Positions 25,981-34,491 of a stretch of 64,000 nt of DNA are shown here, one piece after another (position 1 is the stretch's first letter; every line of letters starts with the position of its first letter). The notes under the pieces are model-generated. The model was not told where the DNA came from. It ran no database searches and was given only the letters and a program-made list of their open reading frames with translations. The position numbers and the translations under genes were made by a program. The stretch spans positions 1-64,000 of the forward strand of contig NZ_JAGGPJ010000023.1 in the NCBI RefSeq assembly GCF_018613875.1, in the 5' to 3' direction. The stretch is from Arthrobacter sp. ISL-28. Lineage in GTDB: Bacteria; Actinomycetota; Actinomycetes; Actinomycetales; Micrococcaceae.

Positions 25981-27222
25981 ATGACGCAACGCCACATCAC
26001 CATCATTGGAGCAGGGCAGTCGGGCCTGCAGCTCGGAATCGGCCTGCTGGAGGCCGGGTTCGCCGTCACCATGGTTTCCAACCGAACCCCCGAGGAAATC
26101 CGCGAGGGCAAGGTCTCCTCCAGCCAGTGCATTTTCCACGACGCACTGGAACACGAACGCAGCCTCGATCTGGATTTCTGGCCCGACGCCCCTACCGTGG
26201 ACGGGATCTCCTTCACCGTTCCGCACGCTGAGATTCCGGGGGAGAAGGCCATTGGCTGGGCCTCCCGGCTGGACAACCCCGCCAAGTCCATTGACCAGCG
26301 AGTGAAGTTCCCACGGTTCATGGACGCCTTCGTCCAGCGGGGCGGCGAACTCATCTTTCAGGACGCGGGGGTCGAGGATCTCGAGAGGCATGCCCGGGGA
26401 TCCGATCTAGTGATTGTTGCCGCCGGTAAGGGCGAAATTGCCCAGCTCTTCACCCGTGACGTTCAAAGAAGCACTTACGATGCGCCCCAGCGGGCCCTGG
26501 CGCTGACCTACGTGAACGGAATGACGCCCAGGTCCGAATACTCCGCCGTCTCCTTCAACCTGATACCGGGTATCGGTGAATATTTCTCCTTCCCCGCCCT
26601 GACAACCACCGGTCCCTGCGAAATCATGGTCTTCGAAGGCATTCCCGGCGGACCGATGGACTGCTGGAAAGGCCTGACACCCCAGGAGCACCTGGAAACC
26701 TCCAAAAACATCCTGAACACCTACCTCCCGTGGGAAGCCGACCGCGCCTCCGACGTCGAACTTACCGACCCGAACGGCTTCCTCCAGGGACGGTTCCCGC
26801 CGACCGTCCGCCATCCCATCGCCACGCTGCCCAGCGGCAAGCACGTACTGGGCCTGGCCGACGTCGTCGTCCTCAACGACCCGATCACCGGCCAGGGATC
26901 CAACAACGCCAGCAAATGCGCAGCCTCCTACCTGAAGAGCATCACGGAACACGGCGACGGCGCCTTCGACCCAGCCTTCATGCAGGCAACCTTCGAAACC
27001 TACTGGAACTACGCCCGGCACGTCGCCCACTGGACCAACGCCCTCCTGGCACCGCCCCCGCCACACGTCCTGCAAATTCTTACCGCAGCGAACGAGTCAC
27101 AGGAAATCGCCAACCGGTTCGTGAACGGCTTCAACAATCCGCCGGACTACCAGGAATGGTTCATGGACCCGGACAAAGCCGCCACCTACCTGGCAAGCGT
27201 CGATGCCGCAAGAGTTCCCTAG
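25981..27222 (+). CDS. StyA1-type FAD-dependent monooxygenase (styrene/indole epoxidase component)
   Basis: 413 residues. ITIIGAGQSGLQLGIGLLEA is the Rossmann FAD-binding motif. KVSSSQCIFHDALEHE, SIDQRVKFPRFMDAF and VLNDPITGQGSNNASKCA are hallmarks of the styrene monooxygenase oxygenase subunit (group E flavoprotein). It uses FADH2 supplied in trans to epoxidise styrene or, in this context, the 2,3 bond of indole. The downstream partner is a StyA2B fusion, the pairing described in Rhodococcus opacus 1CP. RBS AGGACAAAGGG precedes ATG 25981. Confidence 0.88.
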   Translation: MTQRHITIIGAGQSGLQLGIGLLEAGFAVTMVSNRTPEEIREGKVSSSQCIFHDALEHERSLDLDFWPDAPTVDGISFTVPHAEIPGEKAIGWASRLDNPAKSIDQRVKFPRFMDAFVQRGGELIFQDAGVEDLERHARGSDLVIVAAGKGEIAQLFTRDVQRSTYDAPQRALALTYVNGMTPRSEYSAVSFNLIPGIGEYFSFPALTTTGPCEIMVFEGIPGGPMDCWKGLTPQEHLETSKNILNTYLPWEADRASDVELTDPNGFLQGRFPPTVRHPIATLPSGKHVLGLADVVVLNDPITGQGSNNASKCAASYLKSITEHGDGAFDPAFMQATFETYWNYARHVAHWTNALLAPPPPHVLQILTAANESQEIANRFVNGFNNPPDYQEWFMDPDKAATYLASVDAARVP

Positions 27223-27272
27223 CCGCTCCTTTGCCCCACTGCTCAACGACTTCGTTTGAAGAAAGCCTGACA

Positions 27273-29039
27273 ATGCGAAAGATTGCAATTATTGGAGCCG
27301 GTGAATCCGGTGCCCAACTGGCCCTGGGCCTGCAGCGGGAAGGGTACGCGATTACACTCTTCTCCGACCGTTCGGCCGCCCAAATCCGGACAGGCAAGGT
27401 CATGTCCAGCCAGTGCATGTTTGCCACCGCCCTCGCCGCGGAAGCGCAGCTGGGCCCGGCGCTACAGAGCCTCTATGACACCGGGACCGTGCCTGAGATC
27501 AATGCCATCCGGTTTCGGGTCGAGGGCGAAGGCCCGGCGGATCCGATTGAATGGGAGGCGGCCTTGGATGCGCCGGCCCGCTCGATCGACCAGCGGATCA
27601 AGAGCGCCGCCTGGATCGAGTCGTTCGTGGCCGCAGGCGGGGACTTCCGCATCGAGAAAGTCACGCCGCGCATGCTGGAGGAACTCTCACGCGATTATGA
27701 TCTGGTCATCGTCAGCACCGGAAAGGGCGAAATCGGCCAGATCTTCCCCAGGGACAAGGCCAAGTCACCTTTCGATCGGCCGCAGCGGGTCCTCGCGCTG
27801 AACTACGTTTCGCTCGGCAATCCGGGTGGGGAGCAGCCTGGGGCCGGAGAACAGACCGGGCAGGGCGGTGACGGCATTCGCATGGCCATGGTGCCCGGCG
27901 TCGGTGAATTCTTCACCTTTCCCGGACTGACGGTTTCCGGACCGTGCCAAATGATGGTCTTCGAGGGCGTCGTCGGCGGTCCCATGGACCGCTGGACCGA
28001 CGTCAGCACTCCTGAGGAGCAGCTGCAGCGGTCCCTGGAAATCCTGGAGGAGCACTTTCCCCATGAAGCGAAGAACTTCGCACATGCGGTCCTGACGGAC
28101 GAAGGCGCTACACTCCTGGGACGCATCACCCCCACGGTGCGTTCCGCCGTCGGGGAGTTAAGCAACGGAGGACTGGTTTTCGGCCTCGGAGACGCCGTGC
28201 TTCTCAACGACCCGCTCACGGGCCAGGGCTCGAACAATGCCACCCTGGCTTCCCGTTACTACCTCGATTCCATCATTCGCAGGGGCCAGGAGCCGTTCGA
28301 CCGGCAGTGGATGGAACGGACCTTCGATGAGTTCTGGCGTGGCTGGGGCCAATGGGCAGTCGCGTGGACGAATGACATGCTCAAGCCCCGGAGGGACCAC
28401 CAGAGGGTGGCAATGAGCGAGGCATCGGCACATCCTTCCCTGGCATCAAGCATCGCCGCCGGATTTGATGATCCCCGGACCTTCTATCCATGGTGGTTCG
28501 ACCCTGCGGCGGCCGCAGATTTTGTGCTGGCCCAGAAGGCGGAAGACTCAGCCGCCTTTGACCTCCGGGATTTCAGGGGCGCGCTGGGACAATTCGCCAC
28601 CGGCGTCACGGTGGTCACTACCATTGCGGCGGATGGTCGAAAGGTGGGCATGACCGCCAATTCGTTCACCTCCGTCTCAATGGAACCCCCTCTGGTGTTG
28701 TGGTGCCCCAGCAAGCGGGCTCCAAGCCTCACCGATTTCGAGGAATCCACCCATTTCGCGATCAACATTCTTGCGAGCGACCAGCACGTGCTGTCCCGGC
28801 AATTCGCCACCCCTTCAGCCGACAAATTCGCCGGAGCCGAAACCTCGGAAGGAATTGCCGGGGTTCCCTTGCTGGAGGGGGCGGTAGCCACGTTCCAATG
28901 CAGGACGGTATCCCGCCACGACGCCGGTGACCATGTGATCTACGTGGGCGAGGTTGAGAAATACGAAAACCCGGGCGGGGCGCCCCTGGTGTTCCAAGGC
29001 GGAAAATACCACGCGACCGCCAGCCACCCGGACTTCTGA
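27273..29039 (+). CDS. StyA2B-type fusion: styrene/indole monooxygenase plus flavin reductase
   Basis: 588 residues. Residues 1-410 form a second StyA-like oxygenase (KIAIIGAGESGAQLALGLQR, KVMSSQCMF, SIDQRIKSAAWIESF, LLNDPLTGQGSNNATL). Residues ~425-588 are a flavin reductase domain (DFRGALGQFATGVTVVTT, GMTANSFTSVSMEPPLVL, HVIYVGEVEKYENPGGAPLV) that reduces FAD with NADH. The fusion makes it self-sufficient, and it can supply FADH2 to the preceding StyA1. ATG 27273 is the natural start; the frame extends upstream only as a shadow. Known StyA2B proteins convert indole to indigo precursors. Confidence 0.88.
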   Translation: MRKIAIIGAGESGAQLALGLQREGYAITLFSDRSAAQIRTGKVMSSQCMFATALAAEAQLGPALQSLYDTGTVPEINAIRFRVEGEGPADPIEWEAALDAPARSIDQRIKSAAWIESFVAAGGDFRIEKVTPRMLEELSRDYDLVIVSTGKGEIGQIFPRDKAKSPFDRPQRVLALNYVSLGNPGGEQPGAGEQTGQGGDGIRMAMVPGVGEFFTFPGLTVSGPCQMMVFEGVVGGPMDRWTDVSTPEEQLQRSLEILEEHFPHEAKNFAHAVLTDEGATLLGRITPTVRSAVGELSNGGLVFGLGDAVLLNDPLTGQGSNNATLASRYYLDSIIRRGQEPFDRQWMERTFDEFWRGWGQWAVAWTNDMLKPRRDHQRVAMSEASAHPSLASSIAAGFDDPRTFYPWWFDPAAAADFVLAQKAEDSAAFDLRDFRGALGQFATGVTVVTTIAADGRKVGMTANSFTSVSMEPPLVLWCPSKRAPSLTDFEESTHFAINILASDQHVLSRQFATPSADKFAGAETSEGIAGVPLLEGAVATFQCRTVSRHDAGDHVIYVGEVEKYENPGGAPLVFQGGKYHATASHPDF

Positions 29040-29055
29040 TAGGAGGTGGCGCTGC

Positions 29056-30645
29056 ATGAATTCCGGCGAAATAGCGATCATCGGTTCAGGGATCAATTCC
29101 TTAGTGGCGGCAGCGGAGCTTGCCCTCGCCGGCAAGGACGTGTGCCTCATCGAGCGGCAGGACAGGCTGGGAGGGTTCATCCACTCCTCCCAGCGGACAC
29201 TGGCCGGTTTTATCCACGACACCTTCTCCTCGTGGCACCCCTTGTTCGTCTCAGGAAACGCCTATCAGTCCCTGGGACAGGAACTGCATGCCAGAGGGCT
29301 GGAATACTGCAACACTGACGGTCCCGTAACAGCGAGCGTGGCTGCCGACCCCCGTACGGGCGGGCAGCGGGTTGTCATTGCCCATCGCGACCCGGCCGTT
29401 ACTGCGGCGGCTCTGCAAACGCCGGGGGATGAAGCCGCATACCTCACGATGCTGGAAGACCTCAGCCGCAACGCGGGCACCATTTTCGGTGCTTTCGGCG
29501 CGGAGCTTAGATCCTTCAGGCAGGTCGCGAAGATCGCCCTCGGCGCGCTGAAACGAGGACGGTTCAAGGGCACGGAGGCCTTCGTGCGGGATGCCGTCAT
29601 GAGCGGCCGCAACTACCTCAGGAGCCGCTTTGACGGGTGGGAGGCAGACCAGCTCTGGGCCCCCTGGCTGCTCCACGCCGGCCTTGGCCCGGACCAGGCT
29701 ACCGGGGGCGTCATGCTTCCGGTCATGGCCCTGAGCATGCACGGTCATGGACTTCCCGTCGTCAAGGGCGGGGCGTCGAACTTTGTTGCTGCCTTTGAGT
29801 CACTGCTGCGAGAAAAGGGCGTGCGAATCCTGCTGGAGACAGAGGTGGACGAAGTGCTCGTGGAGGCCAACAGGGTTGTCGGCCTGAAAACCTCCCGCGG
29901 CCAGATCAGGACCAGCACAGTCCTTGCCAACGTGTCTCCGCAGGCCCTGTACTCCCGGCTGCTCAGCCAGGCACCGGACGGTCCAGCCAAGGCGGCCGCC
30001 CGGTACCAGAACGGCCGCGGTGCAATGCAGATCCACCTTGCCTTGGACAAGCCCGTGGAATGGCAGGACGCCAGGCTGAACACCGTGCCCCTGGTGCACC
30101 TGAGCAACGGTGCCGACAGTACGGGCATCGCTTGCGCCCAGGCCGAGGCAGGTTTGTTGCCAGCGGAGCCCACGGTGGTGGTAGGGCAGCAATGCGTTCT
30201 TGATCCGTCAAGGGCTCCCAGCGGCAAGGCGACTCTCTGGTTACAACTACAGGAAGTGCCCTTCGCGCCAAAGGGCGACGCCGCGGGGGTGCTCAGTGTC
30301 GACGGCGGCTGGCCAGCAGAGCTGAAGGAACAGTACATGGAACGGGTCCTGTCCAGGCTCGAACAGTTCGCACCTGGTACGCGGGACTCGGTCTTGGCAT
30401 GGGACATCCTCGCACCCACTGACCTCGCCTCCGAGAACCCCAACGCCGTCAAAGGAGACCCCTATGGCGGCTCCGCGGAGCTCTTCCAGAATCTCCTGTG
30501 GCGTCCCTTTCCGCAGGCCGCAGGGCACAGGACCCCTGTCAGGGGCTTGTGGCACATAGGCGCTTCCACCCATCCTGGTCCGGGGCTGTCCGGCGGATCG
30601 GGTCACCTCGTAGCCCAAGAACTGAACTCAACATCAAAACCATAG
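29056..30645 (+). CDS. Phytoene-dehydrogenase-like FAD oxidoreductase
   Basis: 529 residues. The FAD motif IAIIGSGINSLVAAAELALA is followed by LIERQDRLGGFIHSS, and the C-terminal LWHIGASTHPGPGLSGGSGH is the CrtI/COG1233 closing signature. AGGAGGTGGC precedes ATG 29056, 17 bp after the StyA2B stop. Family members dehydrogenate or isomerise hydrophobic and other reduced substrates. In this operon it may oxidise an indoline-type intermediate such as dioxindole to isatin (inference); an equivalent is absent from the four-gene iif indole cluster as I know it. Confidence 0.82.
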   Translation: MNSGEIAIIGSGINSLVAAAELALAGKDVCLIERQDRLGGFIHSSQRTLAGFIHDTFSSWHPLFVSGNAYQSLGQELHARGLEYCNTDGPVTASVAADPRTGGQRVVIAHRDPAVTAAALQTPGDEAAYLTMLEDLSRNAGTIFGAFGAELRSFRQVAKIALGALKRGRFKGTEAFVRDAVMSGRNYLRSRFDGWEADQLWAPWLLHAGLGPDQATGGVMLPVMALSMHGHGLPVVKGGASNFVAAFESLLREKGVRILLETEVDEVLVEANRVVGLKTSRGQIRTSTVLANVSPQALYSRLLSQAPDGPAKAAARYQNGRGAMQIHLALDKPVEWQDARLNTVPLVHLSNGADSTGIACAQAEAGLLPAEPTVVVGQQCVLDPSRAPSGKATLWLQLQEVPFAPKGDAAGVLSVDGGWPAELKEQYMERVLSRLEQFAPGTRDSVLAWDILAPTDLASENPNAVKGDPYGGSAELFQNLLWRPFPQAAGHRTPVRGLWHIGASTHPGPGLSGGSGHLVAQELNSTSKP

Positions 30646-30653
30646 GAGAACAA

Positions 30654-31430
30654 ATGTCTGTCCTAAGCGGGCTGGCGGCAGCCCTGTCCGATGGCTCCAT
30701 AGAAGTCATCGACCTCACGACGCCCCTCAGTGGTGATACCCCCGTACTTAGCCTGCCCCAGCCCCTCGCCAACACGGTTGGCCTCACGCTCTCACCGGTC
30801 AGCAATTTCAACGACGCCGGTCCCGCCTGGGCCTGGAACGACGTCACTGTGGGCGAGCATGCAGGAACCCATCTGGATGCACCCGTCCACTGGATTACGG
30901 GCCGCGAAGGCAAGTCAGTGGACCGGATCGAGCCCCGCCGCCTGGTGGGCCCCGCCGTCGTCATCGACAAGAGTGCCGAGGCGGCGCAGGACCCTGATTT
31001 CCTGCTCGAACCGGAGCACCTTGAGCAGTGGCAGCAAGAGCACGGGCAACTGCCCGAGAACTGCTGGGTAATCTTCAGGACCGGGTGGTCCGCCCGCGGG
31101 GGAAATGCGGCGGAATTCGTCAATGCCGATGAAAACGGGCCGCACACCCCCGGTGTTTCTGTCGCCGCCGCCAAGTGGATTGCCGGCAACGACAGAATCA
31201 GCGGGTTCGGCGTCGAAACCGTCGGCATCGACGCCGGCCAAGCGGCGAATATGGATCCCATGTTCCCGGTCCACTCCTTCCTTCTCGGGGCGGACAAATA
31301 CGGAGTGACATCACTCCGGCAGCTTGACCGGCTCCCGGCAGTAGGAGCGACCCTGGTGGTCGCTCCCTTGCCGATCGTCGGCGGAACCGGCAGTCCAAGC
31401 CGCGTCTACGCATTGGTGGAGGCCGTATGA
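30654..31430 (+). CDS. Cyclase-family metal-dependent hydrolase (isatin hydrolase / kynurenine formamidase-like)
   Basis: 258 residues. HAGTHLDAPVHW is the HxGTHxDxPxH metal-binding motif of the cyclase family, which includes kynurenine formamidase and Mn-dependent isatin hydrolase. GVETVGIDAGQAANMDPMFP and VHSFLLG supply further active-site loops. ATG 30654 follows ATAGGAGAACA. Beside indole-type monooxygenases, ring opening of isatin to isatinate is the natural reaction, comparable to IifB. It overlaps the ThDP-enzyme gene by 4 bp, linking the two steps. Confidence 0.85.
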   Translation: MSVLSGLAAALSDGSIEVIDLTTPLSGDTPVLSLPQPLANTVGLTLSPVSNFNDAGPAWAWNDVTVGEHAGTHLDAPVHWITGREGKSVDRIEPRRLVGPAVVIDKSAEAAQDPDFLLEPEHLEQWQQEHGQLPENCWVIFRTGWSARGGNAAEFVNADENGPHTPGVSVAAAKWIAGNDRISGFGVETVGIDAGQAANMDPMFPVHSFLLGADKYGVTSLRQLDRLPAVGATLVVAPLPIVGGTGSPSRVYALVEAV

Positions 31431-33103
31431 ACGAGAAAGTGCAAGTGTCCGCTCTGGTGGGCAGGACCTTGGCCAAACTTGGCGTCGGCCATGTGTTCGG
31501 GGTAGTCGGCAGCGGCAACTTTGACGTCACCAACGCCCTGATAAAGGAAGGCGTTCCCTACACCGCGGCCCGGCACGAGGGCGGAGCAGCCACCATGGCT
31601 GATGCCTACTCCAGGATGTCAGGGAAAATAGGCGTAGTGACAACCCACCAAGGCTGCGGGTTGAGCAACGCCATCACAGGAATCGGCGAAGCGGCGAAGA
31701 GCCGTACACCTCTGATCGTGCTCACCGCTGACACCCAGTCGGCTGCAGTCCGATCGAACTTCAAAATAGACCAGGATGCACTGGCCCGCAGCGTCGGGGC
31801 AGTGGCCGAACGGATCCATTCAGCCGACACCGCAATCGCAGACACTGTCAGGGCCTTCCGGACCGCAGTCAACGAGCGCCGTACTGTTGTCCTGAACCTG
31901 CCGCTGGATGTGCAAAATGCAGCGGCAGCGGATTTGGTGAGCGCTGTTGGGATTCAGGAACCGTCACGCATCCGGCCTGATGGTGACGCCGTGGAAAAGC
32001 TTGTGGCCCTCATTTCCGAAGCCCGCCGTCCCGTGTTCGTCGCTGGACGCGGCGGCAGGGGAGCAAGGGACGACATTCTGGCATTAGCCCGGCACGCGGG
32101 GGCCCTCGTGGCGACGTCGGCCGTTGCCAGCGGCCTCTTCAACCGTGATTCCCACAACCTCGGCATTTCCGGTGGATTTTCATCGCCTGTCACAGCCGAG
32201 CTCATCAGCGGCGCAGACCTCATTATTGGATGGGGCTGCACGCTGAACATGTGGACCATGCGCCACGGCCGGCTGATCTCCGCCGGCACGAAGGTTGTCC
32301 AGATAGACCTCGAAGACGCCTCCCTGGGCGCCAACAGGCCGATAACGCTTGGAGTGCTGGGCGACTCTGCCCTCGTGGCAGAAGACGCCCTGGAGGCCTT
32401 GCGCAGGATTCAGCCTGCCTCCGAGGAAAAGTACCGCACCGAGCAGAATGCCCTGATCATCAAGCAGGCTTCACGATGGCGGGACGTCGAAACCCCGGAC
32501 CTGTCCACGGAGACATCCATCGATCCGCGCGTGATCAGCCGGGAACTCGATTCGATCCTTCCAACGGACAGGATTGTCGCGGTCGACTCGGGCAACTTCA
32601 TGGGATACCCCAGCCAATATCTGGCGGTACCGGACGAGTTTGGCTTCTGCTTCACCCAGGCCTTCCAGGCAATCGGCCTGGGGCTGTACACGGCCATTGG
32701 GGCCAGCATTGCCCGCCCGGATCGCCTGCCGGTCCTCGGGGCAGGTGATGGGGGGTTCCTCATGGGCATCGCCGAACTGGAAACCGCCGTCCGCCTCAAA
32801 CTGCCCCTCGTCTGCATCGTCTACAACGATGCCGCCTACGGCGCCGAGGTTCACCATTTTGCCGAACACCACGATGCGGCAGAGCTGGGCACGGTATCGT
32901 TCCCTGACACTGACATCGCGGCCATCGCGAGGGGATACGGTGCTGATGGCGTCACAGTGCGCACCGTGGACGACCTGCAGCCCGTACGCAACTGGGTTTC
33001 CTCCTACCGTGACGGACAGCAGGAACGCCCTATCGTGATCGACGCGAAGATCGCCTCCGATGGCGGATCCTGGTGGCTGGCGGAGGCATTCCAAGGCCAC
33101 TGA
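31427..33103 (+). CDS. Thiamine-diphosphate-dependent enzyme, candidate isatinate (2-aminobenzoylformate) decarboxylase
   Basis: 558 residues in the three-domain acetolactate-synthase/benzoylformate-decarboxylase architecture. The N-terminal domain has the catalytic Glu region ARHEGGAATMADAYSR and TTHQGCGLSNAITGI. The C-terminal ThDP/Mg motif is GDGGFLMGIAELETAVRL ending in YNDAAYG. ATG overlaps the cyclase-family stop. Isatinate is 2-aminobenzoylformate, so a benzoylformate-decarboxylase relative encoded next to an isatin-hydrolase-like gene suggests decarboxylation to 2-aminobenzaldehyde or an oxidative variant giving anthranilate. Family secure, substrate inferred. Confidence 0.82.
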   Translation: MNEKVQVSALVGRTLAKLGVGHVFGVVGSGNFDVTNALIKEGVPYTAARHEGGAATMADAYSRMSGKIGVVTTHQGCGLSNAITGIGEAAKSRTPLIVLTADTQSAAVRSNFKIDQDALARSVGAVAERIHSADTAIADTVRAFRTAVNERRTVVLNLPLDVQNAAAADLVSAVGIQEPSRIRPDGDAVEKLVALISEARRPVFVAGRGGRGARDDILALARHAGALVATSAVASGLFNRDSHNLGISGGFSSPVTAELISGADLIIGWGCTLNMWTMRHGRLISAGTKVVQIDLEDASLGANRPITLGVLGDSALVAEDALEALRRIQPASEEKYRTEQNALIIKQASRWRDVETPDLSTETSIDPRVISRELDSILPTDRIVAVDSGNFMGYPSQYLAVPDEFGFCFTQAFQAIGLGLYTAIGASIARPDRLPVLGAGDGGFLMGIAELETAVRLKLPLVCIVYNDAAYGAEVHHFAEHHDAAELGTVSFPDTDIAAIARGYGADGVTVRTVDDLQPVRNWVSSYRDGQQERPIVIDAKIASDGGSWWLAEAFQGH

Positions 33104-33148
33104 CTGGCCATGAAACTGGGCCGCTGAGAAAGGCTCCATCATCCAGCG

Positions 33149-33185
33149 AAGGGGCCGGGCCCGGCATCAGCCGGCCGGGCCCTTT
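33149..33185. terminator. Bidirectional terminator between the upper operon and the PaaX-type gene
   Basis: GC-rich imperfect hairpin, AAGGGGCCGGGCCCGGC / GCCGGCCGGGCCCTTT around ATCA, placed between convergent genes. The arms are A- and T-bordered so it can serve both directions. Confidence 0.75.
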
Positions 33186-33209
33186 CGTGCGACAGCTAGT
33201 CTGCTCGCA

Positions 33210-34073
33210 CTAATTGGCTCCGACGACGGACATCGCATAGCGCTGGGCCTTTGGACCCAGCAGCTCGTGCAGCTTTGTGAAGAGTTCCTGGGCGGCAAGG
33301 CCATGCCAGTTCTGAGGCAGGTACTCCTCAGGAAGCCCCGGGTCCATGTAGGGCAGCCGGCGCCATGCAGTGACCATGGGGACATAGTCGGCGAAGGCCT
33401 GCTTTAGCAGCTCCGGGGACTCGGAATCCTCGCCGTCACGCTGCTGCCACCGCTGCAGGACAGGTTCGTGCCGCTCCAGGAAGTCCGTATAAAGCGCTTC
33501 CAGCGAGGGCAGATCCCACCATTGCCCAACCTTCTCGTGGATATGGCCCTCGGTCAGGTGGGTTGCCTTGAACAGGTCGACATAGTCCATGAGGCCGGCG
33601 CGTCGCAGCTGCTGCTCCACCTCATCAGCCAGGTTGCCGGGGGCAATCCACAATCCGGGGGATACCTGGCCGCAGCCGACACGGGTCAGGATGGTTCGCA
33701 GCTTGTGCCGGAGGTGCCGTTGCGCCTCGGGGACCGAGAACGATGCCAGGAGCCAGGCATCGTCCTTCCGGGCGCGGCGGGGGGCGAAGATCCGCTCATC
33801 GCCCGCCGTAAAGACGTCCTCAAGTTCAGGTGAAAGCTTGTAGGCCGCGGAGCCGCCTCGTCGCAGGCTGACCAGCACTCCGCGCTTCTTCAGCCGCGAC
33901 ACGGAGGACCTAACGCCCGCTGACTCCACGCCCAGGTCTCCCAGGAGCTGGATGAGGTCGGCAACGGCGAAGGTCCCTTCCTGGTTGCGCGCGTACAAGC
34001 CATACACGGTAACGATCAGGTGCTGATGGCGCGGCATCGGAGCAACGTCGGGGACGGCATCGGCCTTGGCCAT
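33210..34073 (-). CDS. PaaX-family transcriptional regulator
   Basis: 287 residues. An N-terminal winged helix (LIVTVYGLYARNQEGTFAVA, VRSSVSRLKKRGVLVSLRRG, YKLSPELEDVFTAGDERIF) precedes a PaaX central domain, and the PaaX C-terminal region contains KATHLTEGHIHEKVGQWWDL and FADYVPMVTAWRRLPYMDPGLP. PaaX of phenylacetate catabolism responds to an aryl-CoA, so a regulator sensing anthraniloyl-CoA fits this locus, which encodes an aryl-CoA ligase. It probably binds the TGACGATCGT sites flanking the thioesterase, FAH and MFS genes (inference). Confidence 0.87.
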   Translation of the reverse strand: MAKADAVPDVAPMPRHQHLIVTVYGLYARNQEGTFAVADLIQLLGDLGVESAGVRSSVSRLKKRGVLVSLRRGGSAAYKLSPELEDVFTAGDERIFAPRRARKDDAWLLASFSVPEAQRHLRHKLRTILTRVGCGQVSPGLWIAPGNLADEVEQQLRRAGLMDYVDLFKATHLTEGHIHEKVGQWWDLPSLEALYTDFLERHEPVLQRWQQRDGEDSESPELLKQAFADYVPMVTAWRRLPYMDPGLPEEYLPQNWHGLAAQELFTKLHELLGPKAQRYAMSVVGAN

Positions 34074-34167
34074 TCAGCTCTACCTCTAATAGTTCGGGTT
34101 TCAGTTACTGTCTTAGGCTACATCGGCAGCCCTTTGGCAAGCTGAACCTCGTCTAGATGAACCTCAT

Positions 34168-34308
34168 CTAGATGAAGGTGAGGCCGGCCCAGGGAGTAGT
34201 GACGGGTGTGGTGCCACCGAACACGGTTTTGAACTCTTCCTCGAGCAAAACCCTCATGGACAGCTCGTGGGTGTTTTCCTTGTTTTCCTCAAAGCGTGAA
34301 TCAGACAT
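34168..34308 (-). CDS. 46-residue peptide with double-glycine leader
   Basis: ATG 34308 follows ATAAGGAGACGACG. The sequence begins MSDSRFEENKENTHELSMRV and continues LLEEEFKTVFGG, then TTPVTTPWAGLTFI and stop. The ELS...L..V.GG pattern is that of bacteriocin/RiPP double-glycine leaders cut by C39 peptidases, leaving a 14-residue core without Cys. It is divergent from the thioesterase gene and shares its operator region. No transporter, peptidase or maturase gene lies alongside. It could be a signalling peptide or a cofactor-type precursor. Too short for confident family assignment. Confidence 0.6.
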   Translation of the reverse strand: MSDSRFEENKENTHELSMRVLLEEEFKTVFGGTTPVTTPWAGLTFI

Positions 34309-34392
34309 CGTCGTCTCCTTATGAAATGCATGTAGAACGGAGCACGCGATGGTTCCGCCGTTCATGCAGGTGCAATAATTCTATGACGATGT

Positions 34393-34407
34393 TGTGACGA
34401 TCGTAAA
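34393..34407 (+). promoter_or_regulatory. Operator copy A in the peptide/thioesterase divergent promoter
   Basis: TGTGACGATCGTAAA, identical over 15 bases to the site at 35561-35575. It contains the palindromic core ACGATCGT and lies midway between the divergent starts at 34308 and 34492. Confidence 0.6.
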
Positions 34408-34438
34408 TAGATCGCGATAAATTGTTATGCTCGTTGGA

Positions 34439-34451
34439 TTGCGATCGTCAG
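34439..34451 (-). promoter_or_regulatory. Operator copy B in the peptide/thioesterase divergent promoter
   Basis: Plus strand TTGCGATCGTCAG, which on the minus strand is CTGACGATCGCAA, sharing the TGACGATCG core with copy A 46 bp away. Two spaced sites would allow cooperative binding or looping. Confidence 0.5.
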
Positions 34452-34491
34452 TCTTGAGATATCCTGAATCTCGGAACCGAAAGGAGCCCCT

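Noticed and set aside
26730..27272. Upstream extension of the StyA2B frame
   Set aside because: It overlaps StyA1 in another frame with Arg/Pro-rich text. The FAD motif begins right at ATG 27273.
28484..28891. Minus-strand open frame opposite the StyA2B reductase domain
   Set aside because: It is antisense to an unmistakable flavin reductase domain and has no features of its own.
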